Numbered from the stretch's first letter, positions 7,844 to 17,227 are shown. The stretch is 64,000 bases of DNA from Paenibacillus psychroresistens (GCF_009728935.1 NZ_CP034235.1:4750001-4814000); one strand, 5' to 3'. The notes: a model not told the origin generated them from the sequence alone. Translations and numbers: made by a program.

Positions 7844-9442
7844 CTAATTGTTCTCAGGTGGCTGCATCCCTTGACTCGGACCTGGTTTCTGGCCTGCTGG
7901 TTCACGGACCGGATTGTTAGAACCGGTTGCTTGTGGACGACGAGTTTTAGCCCATATTGGTGCCCGGATTATTACATCCTTCAAATTAGTAAATGTAAGC
8001 GGGGCTACTGGAGTAAAATAAGGGACGCCGAACGAACGAAGCGATGTTACATGTAACAAAATACCCAGAAATCCAAGCACAATGCCATAAAGTCCAAGGG
8101 TACCAGCCAAAAATAGCATCGGAAAGCGTAGTAACCGAACTGCATTTGCAAAGCTATATCGTGGAATTGTGAATGCTGCGATTCCTGTGATGGATACAAT
8201 AATAACAACTGGAGCTGATATAATTCCTGCCTGAACAGCTGCTTGACCGATGACTAATGCCCCGACAATACTTATCGCTTGCCCTATCTGTTTAGGCAAG
8301 CGAATACCTGCCTCCCGCAAAGCTTCAAAGATGACTTCCATCAATAAGGCTTCAATGAAAGCCGGAAAGGGAACTGGCTCTCTTGATGAGACAATACTCA
8401 GCACGAGATTAGTCGGAATCATTTCCTGATGAAAAGTAGAAATGGCTACATATAGAGATGGAGCGAATATCGCAATTATTATGAAAAGAAAACGAATCCA
8501 CCGCACAAAAGTTGCGATAGGCCAGCGTATATAGTAATCCTCGCTTGCCTGAAGTCCAGCCCAGAATGTCATGGGAACAATGAGTACAAATGGACTTGTA
8601 TCGACAAGAATGGCCACTTTCCCTTCCAATAGCTCAGCAGCTACAACATCTGGTCGTTCTGTACTATTTACTTGTGGAAAAGGCGAGAAAGGAGAATCTT
8701 CAATAAATTCCTCAATGTAAGCTGAATCTAGGATACCGTCAATTTGAATCCGAGTTATCCTTTTTCGAACTTCCTCAACTACTGGTTCGGAAACAATTCC
8801 AACTATATAAGAGATGACTACTTGCGTTTGAGATAGCTCTCCAATCGTAAGGGATTCCATTTTTAGCCGTGATGTTTTAAGTCTGCTGCGTATTAATCCT
8901 ATATTTGTTGAGATACTTTCGATAAATCCATCCCTTGGACCGCGAATGACAGGTTCCGATGAAGGCTCTTCAAGACTTCGTTGTGGTCTACCGTTAACCT
9001 TGACCATCATAGCATCGCTGTCCCCAATTGTAAGGACGGCTGCAAAACCGTTTAACAATTGTCGAACAATATCAATTACTTGAGATGTAACTTTCGTTTC
9101 CCCTAAAGAGATAATCCGATCATCTAGACCTGCTGCTTTTTCATTTATTAAATCCTCTTGTTTTGTATATTTAGATAACAATGGTTTCAATATATGATCG
9201 TCAATCACCTTTTCTTCAACCAGACTTGCAAGATATATGAGAAGCCAATGATTTTCTCCAGCCAGTTGAACTCTACGGAACACCATGTCGGTACTGTTTT
9301 CGAATATTTTTTTAAAAACCAACTCATTTTGCTCTAAATCGGAGGTTAACCTGGTGGAGTTCTCTTCATCTTCGGAGAGAATATCCTCAGGTATTGTTGG
9401 ATACCCAGGCTTATTGCGCATCCACTTCCTAAACCCCTTCAC
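7844..9442 (-). CDS. Spore germination receptor A subunit (GerAA/GerKA family)
   Basis: A 532-residue protein. The N-terminal hydrophilic domain (about 1-300) carries the family segments DGFIESISTNIGLIR and SPFSPFPQVNSTERPDVVAAELLEGKVAILVDTSPFVL. A C-terminal membrane domain with several helices follows (about 300-495), then a polar proline-rich tail. Start is uncertain: GTG 9442 (preceded by a G7 tract) or the ATG seven codons later. It is the first gene of the A-C-D operon on the minus strand, lacking its own B gene; two B genes lie convergent downstream. Such operons are normally transcribed by SigG in the forespore, but I found no convincing SigG promoter by eye. Confidence 0.93.
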   Translation of the reverse strand: MKGFRKWMRNKPGYPTIPEDILSEDEENSTRLTSDLEQNELVFKKIFENSTDMVFRRVQLAGENHWLLIYLASLVEEKVIDDHILKPLLSKYTKQEDLINEKAAGLDDRIISLGETKVTSQVIDIVRQLLNGFAAVLTIGDSDAMMVKVNGRPQRSLEEPSSEPVIRGPRDGFIESISTNIGLIRSRLKTSRLKMESLTIGELSQTQVVISYIVGIVSEPVVEEVRKRITRIQIDGILDSAYIEEFIEDSPFSPFPQVNSTERPDVVAAELLEGKVAILVDTSPFVLIVPMTFWAGLQASEDYYIRWPIATFVRWIRFLFIIIAIFAPSLYVAISTFHQEMIPTNLVLSIVSSREPVPFPAFIEALLMEVIFEALREAGIRLPKQIGQAISIVGALVIGQAAVQAGIISAPVVIIVSITGIAAFTIPRYSFANAVRLLRFPMLFLAGTLGLYGIVLGFLGILLHVTSLRSFGVPYFTPVAPLTFTNLKDVIIRAPIWAKTRRPQATGSNNPVREPAGQKPGPSQGMQPPENN

Positions 9443-9530
9443 TGAATTGGCCCCCCCAAAGAAAACACTGATAAGGGTATTTTTCCATTTTCCGCAAAAA
9501 ATATTCTTGAGCTTGCGAACCCATGCGTAA

Positions 9531-9563
9531 AGGGCAGGACGAATGCAATCATTCGTCTGCCCT
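9531..9563 (-). terminator. Hairpin downstream of the CBS pseudogene
   Basis: AGGGCAG-g-ACGAATG (9531-9545) pairs with CATTCGT-CTGCCCT (9550-9563), with one bulged G and a four-base loop. The T run after it is weak, so it may be a degraded terminator. Confidence 0.5.
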
Positions 9564-9576
9564 CTCTGTAATGAAA

Positions 9577-9845
9577 TTAATCAATAAATTGTTTAAATAC
9601 ATGTCTGATCACATCACCACGGCTTATAATGCCCACCAAAACACCTTGTCGTTCTACCGGTACTTTTTTGATTTTCTTTTCGCCCATGGTCATGTGCTTT
9701 TTGCCGATATATCGCATTATGTCACCATCGCTAATGTAAGCAACGATTTCATTTCGTTCATTTACGATGGGAAGCCCGCTGATCCGATGATCACTGAATT
9801 TTTTACCTTATACACTTGACTAATCATAATATCATAGGCTTGCAT
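9577..9845 (-). pseudogene. CBS-domain protein remnant with internal deletions
   Basis: ATG 9845, preceded by AAGAAGGA, begins a frame MQAYDIMISQVYKVK, the usual start of a two-CBS protein. After about 18 codons the homology jumps to another frame: SDHRISGLPIVNERNEIVAY, ISDGDIMRYIGK, then KKIKKVPVERQGVLVGIISR and GDVIRHVFKQFID before the stop at 9577. Most of the first CBS start and a central stretch are missing, and the first frame stops early. The gene is therefore dead through deletions. Such proteins bind adenosyl ligands. A plus-strand open frame over the same stretch is only a shadow. Confidence 0.75.
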
Positions 9846-9913
9846 ATGCCGTTCCTTCTTCCTTCATTCATTAACGAATATCTGGACGTAGTCTAGCTGC
9901 TTTATCCTAATCT

Positions 9914-11407
9914 TTATAGAGTTACCTTAACGGTTTTATGGTCCAAGTGGATTTCAGATTCTTTATCCTCAGCCTGTCCCGTGCGTTTAATGAAGAAAGA
10001 TAATATCAGACCGACAATTCCGATTCCAATAATAAACAAGTACGCATCATTAATGCCCTGAATAGACGACTGTACAATCATATCCTTCTGTGAAGAAGAG
10101 CCGCCAGCAGCGGTCAAATCCTGAAGATGAGACTTAGTGCTTGACGTCATAACCGTGACAATCAACGCAGTACCTATTGCACCAGCCACCTGTTTGATGG
10201 TGTTGGAGATAGCCGTACCATGCGCATTCAGTCTTGAGGGAAGTTGGTTTAAGCCCGCCGTTGTAATTGGCATCAGAAACATGGCCATCCCGATACGTCG
10301 TCCTGTGGACATCAGAACTAAATAAGTATAACTGGTGGAATCGGTCAGATTAACAAAACCAATTGTGGTCACGATCGTAATAGCCATCCCGATAATGGAC
10401 AGCCACTTCGCTCCGAACCGATCGAACATTTTTCCGGTTATCGGCATCATAAGTCCCATTAGAAGTGCGCCTGGGAGCATCAGAAGCCCAGATTCCATAG
10501 CTGTGTATCCACGTGCATTCTGCAAGTACAGTGGAAGCAGCATCATATCTGCATACATGACCATCGTAACCGCAATATTAATAACAGTCGTCAGGGAGAA
10601 CATGCTGTATTTAAACGCCCTAAGATCAAGAAGCGGACTTTTGGAGACCAGCTGTCGCCAGACGAACAAAATCAAGGAGACAACTCCGGCAGCAATAAAT
10701 AAAAGTACTTCTGCACTTGACCAGCCCTTACTTGCAGCACTGCTGAAACCATAAAGAAGAGCTCCAAACCCGATTGTTGAGAGAATTGCACCATAAACGT
10801 CAATTTTGGGATAGGATCGTTCAGTCACATTAACCAGATAAATAATGGCAACAGCAATAACAATAAGTACAAATGGAATCATTCCATAAAACAATGTTTG
10901 CCAGGAATAATGCTCCAAGATATATCCTGCGATTGTTGGTCCGATAGCTGGGGCGAAAATAATGGCTAAGCCTACCATCCCCATTGCGGCTCCTCGCTTC
11001 TCAGGAGGAAAGACAGTCAAGATTACATTCATTAGCAGCGGCATAATAATACCGGCTCCAGCTGCTTGAATCAGGCGGCCAGTCAGCAAAATATTGAAGT
11101 CATTCGCTAATGCTGAAACAATAGTACCGCCAAGAAAAATAATCATGGATGACAGAAAAAGCTCACGGGTTGTGAACCGCTGCATTAAATAGGCGGTGAT
11201 CGGAATAAGAATCCCGTTTACAAGCATATAACCGGTTGTCAGCCATTGAGCTGTAGAAGCCGCAATGTCAAAATCGATCATCAGCTCCGGCATAGCGACA
11301 CCCATAATGGTCTGATTCAAAACAGCAATGAACGCCCCCACAATCATGACAAACAACAGTGGGCCTTTCTTAATGGTGCTACTATCAAACGCTAAAACTT
11401 TGCTCAT
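9914..11407 (-). CDS. DHA2-family MFS drug exporter (EmrB/QacA type)
   Basis: A 497-residue multidrug efflux protein with about 14 predicted helices, the DHA2 architecture. Visible motifs include AVLNQTIMGVAMPELM in helix 1, GRLIQAAGAGIIMPL in helix 4 and GPTIAGYILEHYSWQ (motif C region). I chose ATG 11407 because AAGGGA lies upstream and helix 1 begins soon after; the upstream GTG at 11449 is likely within the promoter. It diverges from a TetR regulator at 11635, the classic QacA/QacR-type arrangement, so drug-inducible expression is likely. The substrate is not predictable. Confidence 0.93.
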   Translation of the reverse strand: MSKVLAFDSSTIKKGPLLFVMIVGAFIAVLNQTIMGVAMPELMIDFDIAASTAQWLTTGYMLVNGILIPITAYLMQRFTTRELFLSSMIIFLGGTIVSALANDFNILLTGRLIQAAGAGIIMPLLMNVILTVFPPEKRGAAMGMVGLAIIFAPAIGPTIAGYILEHYSWQTLFYGMIPFVLIVIAVAIIYLVNVTERSYPKIDVYGAILSTIGFGALLYGFSSAASKGWSSAEVLLFIAAGVVSLILFVWRQLVSKSPLLDLRAFKYSMFSLTTVINIAVTMVMYADMMLLPLYLQNARGYTAMESGLLMLPGALLMGLMMPITGKMFDRFGAKWLSIIGMAITIVTTIGFVNLTDSTSYTYLVLMSTGRRIGMAMFLMPITTAGLNQLPSRLNAHGTAISNTIKQVAGAIGTALIVTVMTSSTKSHLQDLTAAGGSSSQKDMIVQSSIQGINDAYLFIIGIGIVGLILSFFIKRTGQAEDKESEIHLDHKTVKVTL

Positions 11408-11634
11408 CCTGCTCAATCCCTTCAAATTTTTAGTGCAACTAATAGACACTGTGTTGTATAATGAACTAACGTAAATTATTATAATTCGCTAGCTTATATT
11501 TCACAAGCAACAGCTTTTTGAAAAATGTTTATTAGTTTACAGAAAATTTCGATCTGTCGTTTATGTGAATAATAATCTACAAACAGGATGAAATTGTCGT
11601 ACAGAGTATTTAAGGAGAGAGGGAATGAGAACCT

Positions 11635-12261
11635 ATGTCAACAGCTTCACCGCGTATGGATCCGCGTGTATTTCGAACTCGCCAATTGATTCGAGATGCC
11701 TTTATCGATTTGCTTCAGGAAGTTGAATTTGAGAAAATATCCGTAAAACGTATTACAGAACGCGCTACCATCAATCGTGTCACCTTCTATCTTCACTACC
11801 AGGATGTTCCAGATATGCTGGAGAAGATGGCGGATGACATGGTTAATGAAATTAATGCAGTATTAAAGGATGTTGCGATCCAATCAGGTATAGACAGTGA
11901 TTCGTCCAGATTGATTAAATTGCTTGAGCACATTGCAAAAAATTCTACTTTTTATAAGGTTGTGCTAGCCTCAAAACGTATACCAGTCTTTACCGAACGT
12001 TTTATGAAGCTGATGATTGATATGATTACAAACAAAATCGAGAATCGAGATGTTTCTTCAGTGGTTTGGGCTGCGAGCGTTCCTAATGATATCGTAATCT
12101 GGTACAGTACTTCCGCCTATATCGGTACAATTATCTCCTGGCTTCGCAATGATATGCCTTACACACCGGTTTTTCTCGCTAAGCAGCTTTTTCTAGCCAA
12201 GCCGTATTCACAGTTGGCTCCGAATGCATCAAAAAATGAACCCCCCTCAGATCTGGGATGA
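11635..12261 (+). CDS. TetR-family regulator of the divergent exporter
   Basis: A 208-residue TetR protein. The HTH segment is FEKISVKRITERATINRVTFYLHY, in the YsiA/TetR-C8-like subgroup. ATG 11635 is preceded by a purine-rich AAGGAGAGAGGGA, somewhat distant. It lies head-to-head with the DHA2 exporter (228 bases between start codons), so it probably represses that gene and itself. It ends at a strong hairpin shared with the convergent VOC gene. The ligand is unknown. Confidence 0.9.
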   Translation: MSTASPRMDPRVFRTRQLIRDAFIDLLQEVEFEKISVKRITERATINRVTFYLHYQDVPDMLEKMADDMVNEINAVLKDVAIQSGIDSDSSRLIKLLEHIAKNSTFYKVVLASKRIPVFTERFMKLMIDMITNKIENRDVSSVVWAASVPNDIVIWYSTSAYIGTIISWLRNDMPYTPVFLAKQLFLAKPYSQLAPNASKNEPPSDLG

Positions 12262-12280
12262 TTCAATCAAAAATAAAATA

Positions 12281-12302
12281 GGCGCATGCTTGTGCATGCG
12301 CC
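12281..12302. terminator. Bidirectional terminator between convergent genes
   Basis: A perfect stem GGCGCATGC / GCATGCGCC (12281-12289 with 12294-12302) with loop TTGT, flanked by an A-rich left side and T-containing right side. It separates the TetR gene from the end of the nine-gene minus-strand operon. Confidence 0.8.
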
Positions 12303-12327
12303 TTGCTGCGATATTATTTGCAACTAT

Positions 12328-12771
12328 TTAATCAATGTCGAGAAGCTCGAGAATAACACCCAGATCTTCTGTGCTTTCAACATAAGCATATTTATCGCCA
12401 TTTTGAATAAGTGAGTAGCCGAATTGCTCCAGCTTAGCCGCTGTTTCAAGCATTCTGTTCTTCGCTTTAAATGCGATGTGATGAACTCCAGGGCCTTTTA
12501 TATCCAGAAATTCTTTCCATGTAGTAGGGTCCTCTGTCGGTTCAATGAACTCTAAAACCAGATTCTCCATGTGAAAGAAGGATAGCCTAACCCTGCCTTT
12601 TGTTGGCTGTCCCATATATGAAACCGTATCACTACCATCTTCATTAGCCATAATAATGTTAGGGACGGGAACGCCTAAAAGTTCGGCAAAGCGGCGGGTA
12701 GCCTTTTCCACATCACGAACGATCACTGCAACCTGACAAATCAGGGTCGTACCAAGAATAGTGTTTTCCAT
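12328..12771 (-). CDS. VOC-superfamily protein (glyoxalase / methylmalonyl-CoA epimerase-like)
   Basis: A 147-residue single-copy vicinal-oxygen-chelate protein. The N-terminal half has QVAVIVRDVEKATRRFAELLGVPVP, and the second half GPGVHHIAFKAKN carries the likely metal His, with the acidic ligand in VILELLD. The start ATG 12771 follows AAGGAG. It is the last gene of the long minus-strand operon headed by the sugar-binding lipoprotein. The length and motif order are closest to methylmalonyl-CoA epimerase-like members, but in this context an isomerase or lyase acting on a sugar derivative is equally possible. Confidence 0.85.
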   Translation of the reverse strand: MENTILGTTLICQVAVIVRDVEKATRRFAELLGVPVPNIIMANEDGSDTVSYMGQPTKGRVRLSFFHMENLVLEFIEPTEDPTTWKEFLDIKGPGVHHIAFKAKNRMLETAAKLEQFGYSLIQNGDKYAYVESTEDLGVILELLDID

Positions 12772-12799
12772 TTTTCTTCTCCTTTGCTCCAGATACTAT

Positions 12800-13774
12800 T
12801 TACCAAACGTGGTAAACGTTATGTACCTGTTCCCCTGCAAGTATTTTGCGTGCACGATCAATATTCCACTGAATGTGATCTATCAGATCTTCATCACCTT
12901 CAAAAGATAATCCGAATAAACGTTCCATTTTGCTGGCATTATAATAGGAAGTTTTGCTTTCTTCACCCGCATTAGGAATAATAACTTTACTGGAAGAATC
13001 GATCAAATCGATTGCAATTTGGGCAATTTCTGCCCAGAAAATATTTTTTTTCCCCAGCGCTATAAAAGTTTCATTGTTGAAGTCACTTTCCAGCAATTTC
13101 ACATAAAGTTCTGCAATTTGTTTACCGGAAAGGAACTGAGTGCCATCGAATTTATTAAAAGTGATGTCTTCATTCTGAAGAGCAGCTTTTGCAATATTTA
13201 AGAAACGAACATCAGATTGAGATGCGCCGCCTCCATAAGCTGGATTAGAGAAAATATAACCGGGTCGAATAACATTTCTTGCAATTTTGGTTTTGGTTCC
13301 ATTCACACCCTGGCCACTGTAATACATATTAAAGCCCATTAGATACATTTCGGAAGCAGCTTTGGTTGCACCGTACAGATTATTTGGCAGCAGCAGAGCA
13401 GTCTCGTCCATGCCGTCACGAAGATCACCCATTGCAGCAGTAGAACTGGTATAAATAAATTTCTGCAATCCAGCTTTTTCTGCAGCATCTACTAAGAAAA
13501 GCGTAACTTTCGTATCATGTTCAAGCATTTCGACCGGATCGTTCCCCCAACCTAGCGCGATATGAATAACAGCGTCACAGCCCTGAAGCGCCTTTTCCAT
13601 CACGTCCAGCTCAAGTATATTACCCTTTACAAGAGTTACGTTGGATAGGGTTTGATAATAAGGAATGCGGTCGGGAGTGCGCGTAAGCAATACGATTTCA
13701 TGACCTGCTGCAAGCAATGCTTTAGTAACGTTTTGTCCGATATTGCCGGTACCGCCAGTAACAAATACTTTCAT
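12800..13774 (-). CDS. NAD-dependent epimerase/dehydratase (extended SDR)
   Basis: A 324-residue extended SDR: VTGGTGNIGQNV cofactor loop at residues 4-15, the Ser motif YTSSTAAMGD and the active-site YGATK. It resembles nucleotide-sugar epimerases and dihydroflavonol-reductase-like proteins. ATG 13774 follows GGAGGAATAATT. It is part of the LacI-linked operon and is a paralogue of the product at 16305-17207. Likely role: oxidation or epimerisation of a sugar intermediate. The substrate is not known. Confidence 0.9.
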   Translation of the reverse strand: MKVFVTGGTGNIGQNVTKALLAAGHEIVLLTRTPDRIPYYQTLSNVTLVKGNILELDVMEKALQGCDAVIHIALGWGNDPVEMLEHDTKVTLFLVDAAEKAGLQKFIYTSSTAAMGDLRDGMDETALLLPNNLYGATKAASEMYLMGFNMYYSGQGVNGTKTKIARNVIRPGYIFSNPAYGGGASQSDVRFLNIAKAALQNEDITFNKFDGTQFLSGKQIAELYVKLLESDFNNETFIALGKKNIFWAEIAQIAIDLIDSSSKVIIPNAGEESKTSYYNASKMERLFGLSFEGDEDLIDHIQWNIDRARKILAGEQVHNVYHVW

Positions 13775-13819
13775 AATTATTCCTCCACTATTTTTTTAAA
13801 CTCCGCGTAAATGGTCTCT

Positions 13820-14701
13820 CTATTCAATCAGCTTGTAGCTAACAAAAGCCAGTTTCCTACTGTCGGGGGACCAAGAATTCACATTAATGGTACCTTGTCC
13901 GCCAAACAGCTTAACCAAAGTACGGAACTCTCCGCCAGAACTTGGCAGCAAGCGAATTTCTACATTTTTGTTTGCGGGATGATCGCCCGGAGCGACATCA
14001 CCCTTGCGATAACTAATATAAGCGACTAATTCTCCGTCAGGAGAAACATGTGGAAACCAGTTATTGCTCTCATCAAACGTTATCTGCGTTTGTTCATTGC
14101 CTTTGGCATTCATCCGCCACACCTGCATAAGGCCTGAGCGTACCGAGTTGAACCAAATGTGCTTACCGTCCGGTGAATATTCAGGTCCGTCATTCAGTCC
14201 GGTTATATCTGTTAACTTTGTTTCTTTGCCGCCGTTAAAGGGGATCGTGTAAATGTCGTACTCGCCGTTTCGCTCTGCACAATAAGCTAGCGTGTTTCCA
14301 TCTGGCGACCAACCGTGCAAATAGCTGGGGGCTAATGGCGTGATGAGGACTGGATTGCCACCCTCTAAAGGCAAAATATAGATGCGAGACTGGCCATCCT
14401 CGATGGTATGATGGCTTACCGCAACGTGCGAGTTATCAGGTGAAAGCACATGGTCGTTATTGCATTGAATAGCATAACCGGATTCTATAGCCTTACTTTC
14501 ATGCGTGATGAGATCAAACGTGTAAAGCATGCCCATGCTGTTATATACAAGCTGCTTGCCGTCGCGGGTCCAATTAGGCGCCTCCATTACATAATCGAAT
14601 TCGGCTAGGACGCTGCGTTCGCCGCTATAAACATCTACCGTTTCCAAGATACTTATCCCATTTCTTCCGTCTACCTTGCGTGGTTCTTTTAATGTATTCA
14701 T
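13820..14701 (-). CDS. TolB-like PD40 beta-propeller protein
   Basis: A 293-residue protein built of repeated WD40-like/PD40 blades: repeats such as GWSPDGNTLAYCAERN, EYSPDGKHIWFNSVRSG, HVSPDGELVAYISYRKG and SWSPDSRKLAFVSY, each with the SPDG-x-x-x-A/W turn. No signal peptide is visible, so it is probably cytoplasmic, unlike Gram-negative TolB. ATG 14701 follows GGAG. It lies inside the sugar operon; related propellers are found near glycan-catabolic genes, where some act as oligogalacturonate lyases or sugar-binding proteins. Enzymatic function here is open. Confidence 0.85.
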   Translation of the reverse strand: MNTLKEPRKVDGRNGISILETVDVYSGERSVLAEFDYVMEAPNWTRDGKQLVYNSMGMLYTFDLITHESKAIESGYAIQCNNDHVLSPDNSHVAVSHHTIEDGQSRIYILPLEGGNPVLITPLAPSYLHGWSPDGNTLAYCAERNGEYDIYTIPFNGGKETKLTDITGLNDGPEYSPDGKHIWFNSVRSGLMQVWRMNAKGNEQTQITFDESNNWFPHVSPDGELVAYISYRKGDVAPGDHPANKNVEIRLLPSSGGEFRTLVKLFGGQGTINVNSWSPDSRKLAFVSYKLIE

Positions 14702-14736
14702 CGTTTAATCTCCATTGTTTTTATTTTCTTCTGATC

Positions 14737-15519
14737 CTATTCTTGGTGAGTCGCCAACCTTACAGCTTGTCGAATGGTCAGCAAATCACGCTCAACCTCA
14801 AGATATTCATCTGACCCTCCCCGAAATTCCATAGACCAGCAGCCCTGATACCCGGCTTGACGAAACAGTTGTATTTTTTGAAGCAGCTCAGATCCTGTAA
14901 AATCCACAAACGACCGATCAAACTGGGCATGGATTGTATAAGGCGCTACAATCTCGTCACCGATTTCCTTGTCTATAAGCCAACGGTTGACATTAAGTAT
15001 AATCCCGAACCCTGGGGCAGAAACTTCATTAAAAATTCGTTGCAGGTTTCGAGGAGACTGGGCAGCTGCCTGATGCGTCTGCGGGCCTACCTGAAAACCA
15101 TGATCATTGGCAAACTGTGCATATTCCTTGTATCGGTTGACACAAATTTCATACTGCTCATCTGTCATTTCTACCGAGTTTATCCCCATATCGATCCGCA
15201 GCGTTTGAACTCCCCACCGGCGTGCAATATCTAGGTACAAGAGCGCCTTTTGATGGTTTCGATCACGAACATTCGGATCATCATGCCAGACATCAGCACC
15301 ATCCACTGCAAGATTCGCGACAATCATTTCTTCTTCGTCTAAAGTATCCTTGACGCTCTGGATGTAGTCATCCTCAGTGGAGAGCAGCATTCCGTTCCAA
15401 ATATCTGCGTGACGGAGTCGATAGCGGTACTTTATGCTTTCCAAATAGCCAAACAAGCTCATTTTCCCCGAATTAAACAACGCATGGAATGACCATGATC
15501 CAATAGTAAAGTCTGACAT
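14737..15519 (-). CDS. Sugar phosphate isomerase/epimerase-like TIM-barrel protein
   Basis: A 260-residue AP-endonuclease-2/xylose-isomerase-like TIM barrel. It begins IGSWSFHAL and shows family features RIDMGI, VGPQTHQA (metal-site region), GIILNVNR, HAQFDR and GCWSMEFRG near the end. ATG 15519 has an AGGGGG site; an upstream frame extension to 15564 lacks one. It is operonic with SDRs and the ABC transporter. Members isomerise or epimerise sugars, inositols or keto-sugars with a divalent metal; some act in 3-keto-glycoside or C-glycoside cleavage. The actual substrate is unknown. Confidence 0.85.
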   Translation of the reverse strand: MSDFTIGSWSFHALFNSGKMSLFGYLESIKYRYRLRHADIWNGMLLSTEDDYIQSVKDTLDEEEMIVANLAVDGADVWHDDPNVRDRNHQKALLYLDIARRWGVQTLRIDMGINSVEMTDEQYEICVNRYKEYAQFANDHGFQVGPQTHQAAAQSPRNLQRIFNEVSAPGFGIILNVNRWLIDKEIGDEIVAPYTIHAQFDRSFVDFTGSELLQKIQLFRQAGYQGCWSMEFRGGSDEYLEVERDLLTIRQAVRLATHQE

Positions 15520-15566
15520 GTAATTTCCCCCTAGATATTTGTGATAAGCTCTCTTTGCTAGCAAAA

Positions 15567-16265
15567 TCAGATAGGCATCGGTTCACCTTTAACATTGATA
15601 AAAAAGCATTCCGGATCTATTTCTGTTTTCATCTCGAGAATATCTATTATGCTTCTGGCACTTTCAGCGGGATCTCCGGGAGCTTTCTCCCCACCCATGT
15701 CTGTCTTGATCCAACCTGGATGAATGGCGTACACACGAATTCCTCTTTCTTTTACATACTCTTTAAGCTGTTTGGATAACATGTTGATCGCTGTTTTGGA
15801 GATCGCATAGGGATAATCCCCTCCATAGGCATGAGTCAAGCTGCCTGCTTCTGATGAAATGTTAAGGACAGCCCGCAAGGCACCATCCGTCATTAGCGGG
15901 AGCAAATGCTTGATCACCATCATCGGACCAAACAAATTAATCTCGAAGGACCCGACGATATCCTCCATTGGCATTTCTTCTATGGCGACACCCCTGCCCA
16001 ACAAAATACCGGCATTATTGATCACAGCATCAACTGTTTGTCGTTCTGCCAGCAGCCTTTCCGCTAAACGGGCTATTGTTTCTTCGTTACAAACATCGAG
16101 CTGGACGGCCCCTATTTGACCGGGAAAAAGGTCGATTAATTCGAGTAATTTCCCACCGGGTTGCGACGAACGAATTCCGGCTATTACCTTATGGCCTCTT
16201 TGTGCTGCAGCTAGTGTCAGCTCATAGCCAAGTCCTCGATTCGCCCCAGTGATCACAATATTCAT
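15567..16265 (-). CDS. SDR family oxidoreductase
   Basis: A 232-residue classical SDR. It has TGANRGLGYEL for cofactor binding, VINNAG, the catalytic Ser in LNISSEAGS and YAISKTA as the Tyr/Lys motif. ATG 16265 follows AAGGAGGAGCAGCA, a very strong site. It sits 47 bases upstream of the TIM-barrel gene within the LacI-linked operon, so a role in reducing or oxidising a sugar intermediate is likely. It also resembles the C-factor-like/carbonyl reductase subgroup. Confidence 0.9.
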   Translation of the reverse strand: MNIVITGANRGLGYELTLAAAQRGHKVIAGIRSSQPGGKLLELIDLFPGQIGAVQLDVCNEETIARLAERLLAERQTVDAVINNAGILLGRGVAIEEMPMEDIVGSFEINLFGPMMVIKHLLPLMTDGALRAVLNISSEAGSLTHAYGGDYPYAISKTAINMLSKQLKEYVKERGIRVYAIHPGWIKTDMGGEKAPGDPAESARSIIDILEMKTEIDPECFFINVKGEPMPI

Positions 16266-16304
16266 TGCTGCTCCTCCTTCTTAATCATGACACCGAATAG
16301 TGAA

Positions 16305-17207
16305 TTACAACTCCAAAGTGCTCAGGTATTGAATATGCTCCTTCATGTAAGCATCGGCCTTGAAAGAAAACCCAAAGATATTCTTGATTTGCGAAACATC
16401 TATAGGCATGTTTTCTGGCTCAGGACGTCCTTTGTCCTCCAATATGATTTGGCTTTGGGAACCAAGTAAGCTTACCGCCATTTGCGCTATCTGAGCCCAT
16501 GTACGGAATTCAGTACTCACAGCGGTATAATAACCGCGGTCCAATTCATCGGAATGGAGCAAAGTGGAGTATACTTTTGCAAGGTCACCTGCCCAGATAA
16601 ACTGCGTACCGTCATTCTTGATAAAGGACATGGACTCGTTTGCCAGAGCGCTTTTGACCATATTTATAATCTTATGATCGGGATAGAGAGGTCCGCCCTC
16701 CACGCACGGATTGCCAAAGGTATAACCTGGACGTATGATATTTGCCTGAATATGATATTGAGAGGCTATAGCCATAAGATAAGCCTCTGTCGCGGCCTTG
16801 GTGGCGCCATAATAAGTATCAGGTTTAATAAATCCCCTATCATTGTTAGGCGCCGAGCCAAAGCTCGCAATGGAAGAGGTATAAATGATCTTCTTTACTC
16901 CCGCTTCCGCAGCCATCTGGAACAGGCGGACAGAGGGCAGCGTTTCATTTACTAATGTTTTCATTGCTGTCCCATCCAGCCATGAGAGCGCTACATGGAC
17001 GCATGCATCTTGTCCCTTAAGCCCCTTAGCGATAGCGCTGGCATCATCCATTTGTCCTGTAATAAAACGGATTTGCTCATGGTCCACAAAACCCGGGACC
17101 TTGCTCGCATTTCTGGCAAAAAGTGTTACCTCATGTCCATGGAAAAGCAGCTCCTTGACCACATATGAGCCGATAAAACCGGTACCTCCAGTAACAAATA
17201 CTTTCAT
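16305..17207 (-). CDS. NAD-dependent epimerase/dehydratase (extended SDR)
   Basis: A 300-residue extended SDR with VTGGTGFIGSYVV, the Ser motif YTSSIASFG and YYGATKAATEAYLM as active site. It is a paralogue of the 12800-13774 product. ATG 17207 follows AAGGAG; upstream in-frame codons back to 17231 overlap that site. It begins 20 bases after the permease stop, within the same operon. It probably acts on a sugar or sugar derivative imported by the adjacent transporter. Confidence 0.9.
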   Translation of the reverse strand: MKVFVTGGTGFIGSYVVKELLFHGHEVTLFARNASKVPGFVDHEQIRFITGQMDDASAIAKGLKGQDACVHVALSWLDGTAMKTLVNETLPSVRLFQMAAEAGVKKIIYTSSIASFGSAPNNDRGFIKPDTYYGATKAATEAYLMAIASQYHIQANIIRPGYTFGNPCVEGGPLYPDHKIINMVKSALANESMSFIKNDGTQFIWAGDLAKVYSTLLHSDELDRGYYTAVSTEFRTWAQIAQMAVSLLGSQSQIILEDKGRPEPENMPIDVSQIKNIFGFSFKADAYMKEHIQYLSTLEL

Positions 17208-17227
17208 TTTTTTTACTCCTTTCTGCA

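Noticed and set aside
9443..9530. SigG-type promoter before the gerAA-like gene
   Set aside because: Only partial matches to the -10 and -35 elements were visible; not strong enough to report.
9523..9819. Plus-strand open frame of 98 codons
   Set aside because: It is the shadow of the CBS-domain pseudogene on the minus strand, which has clear family motifs; the plus-strand product resembles nothing.
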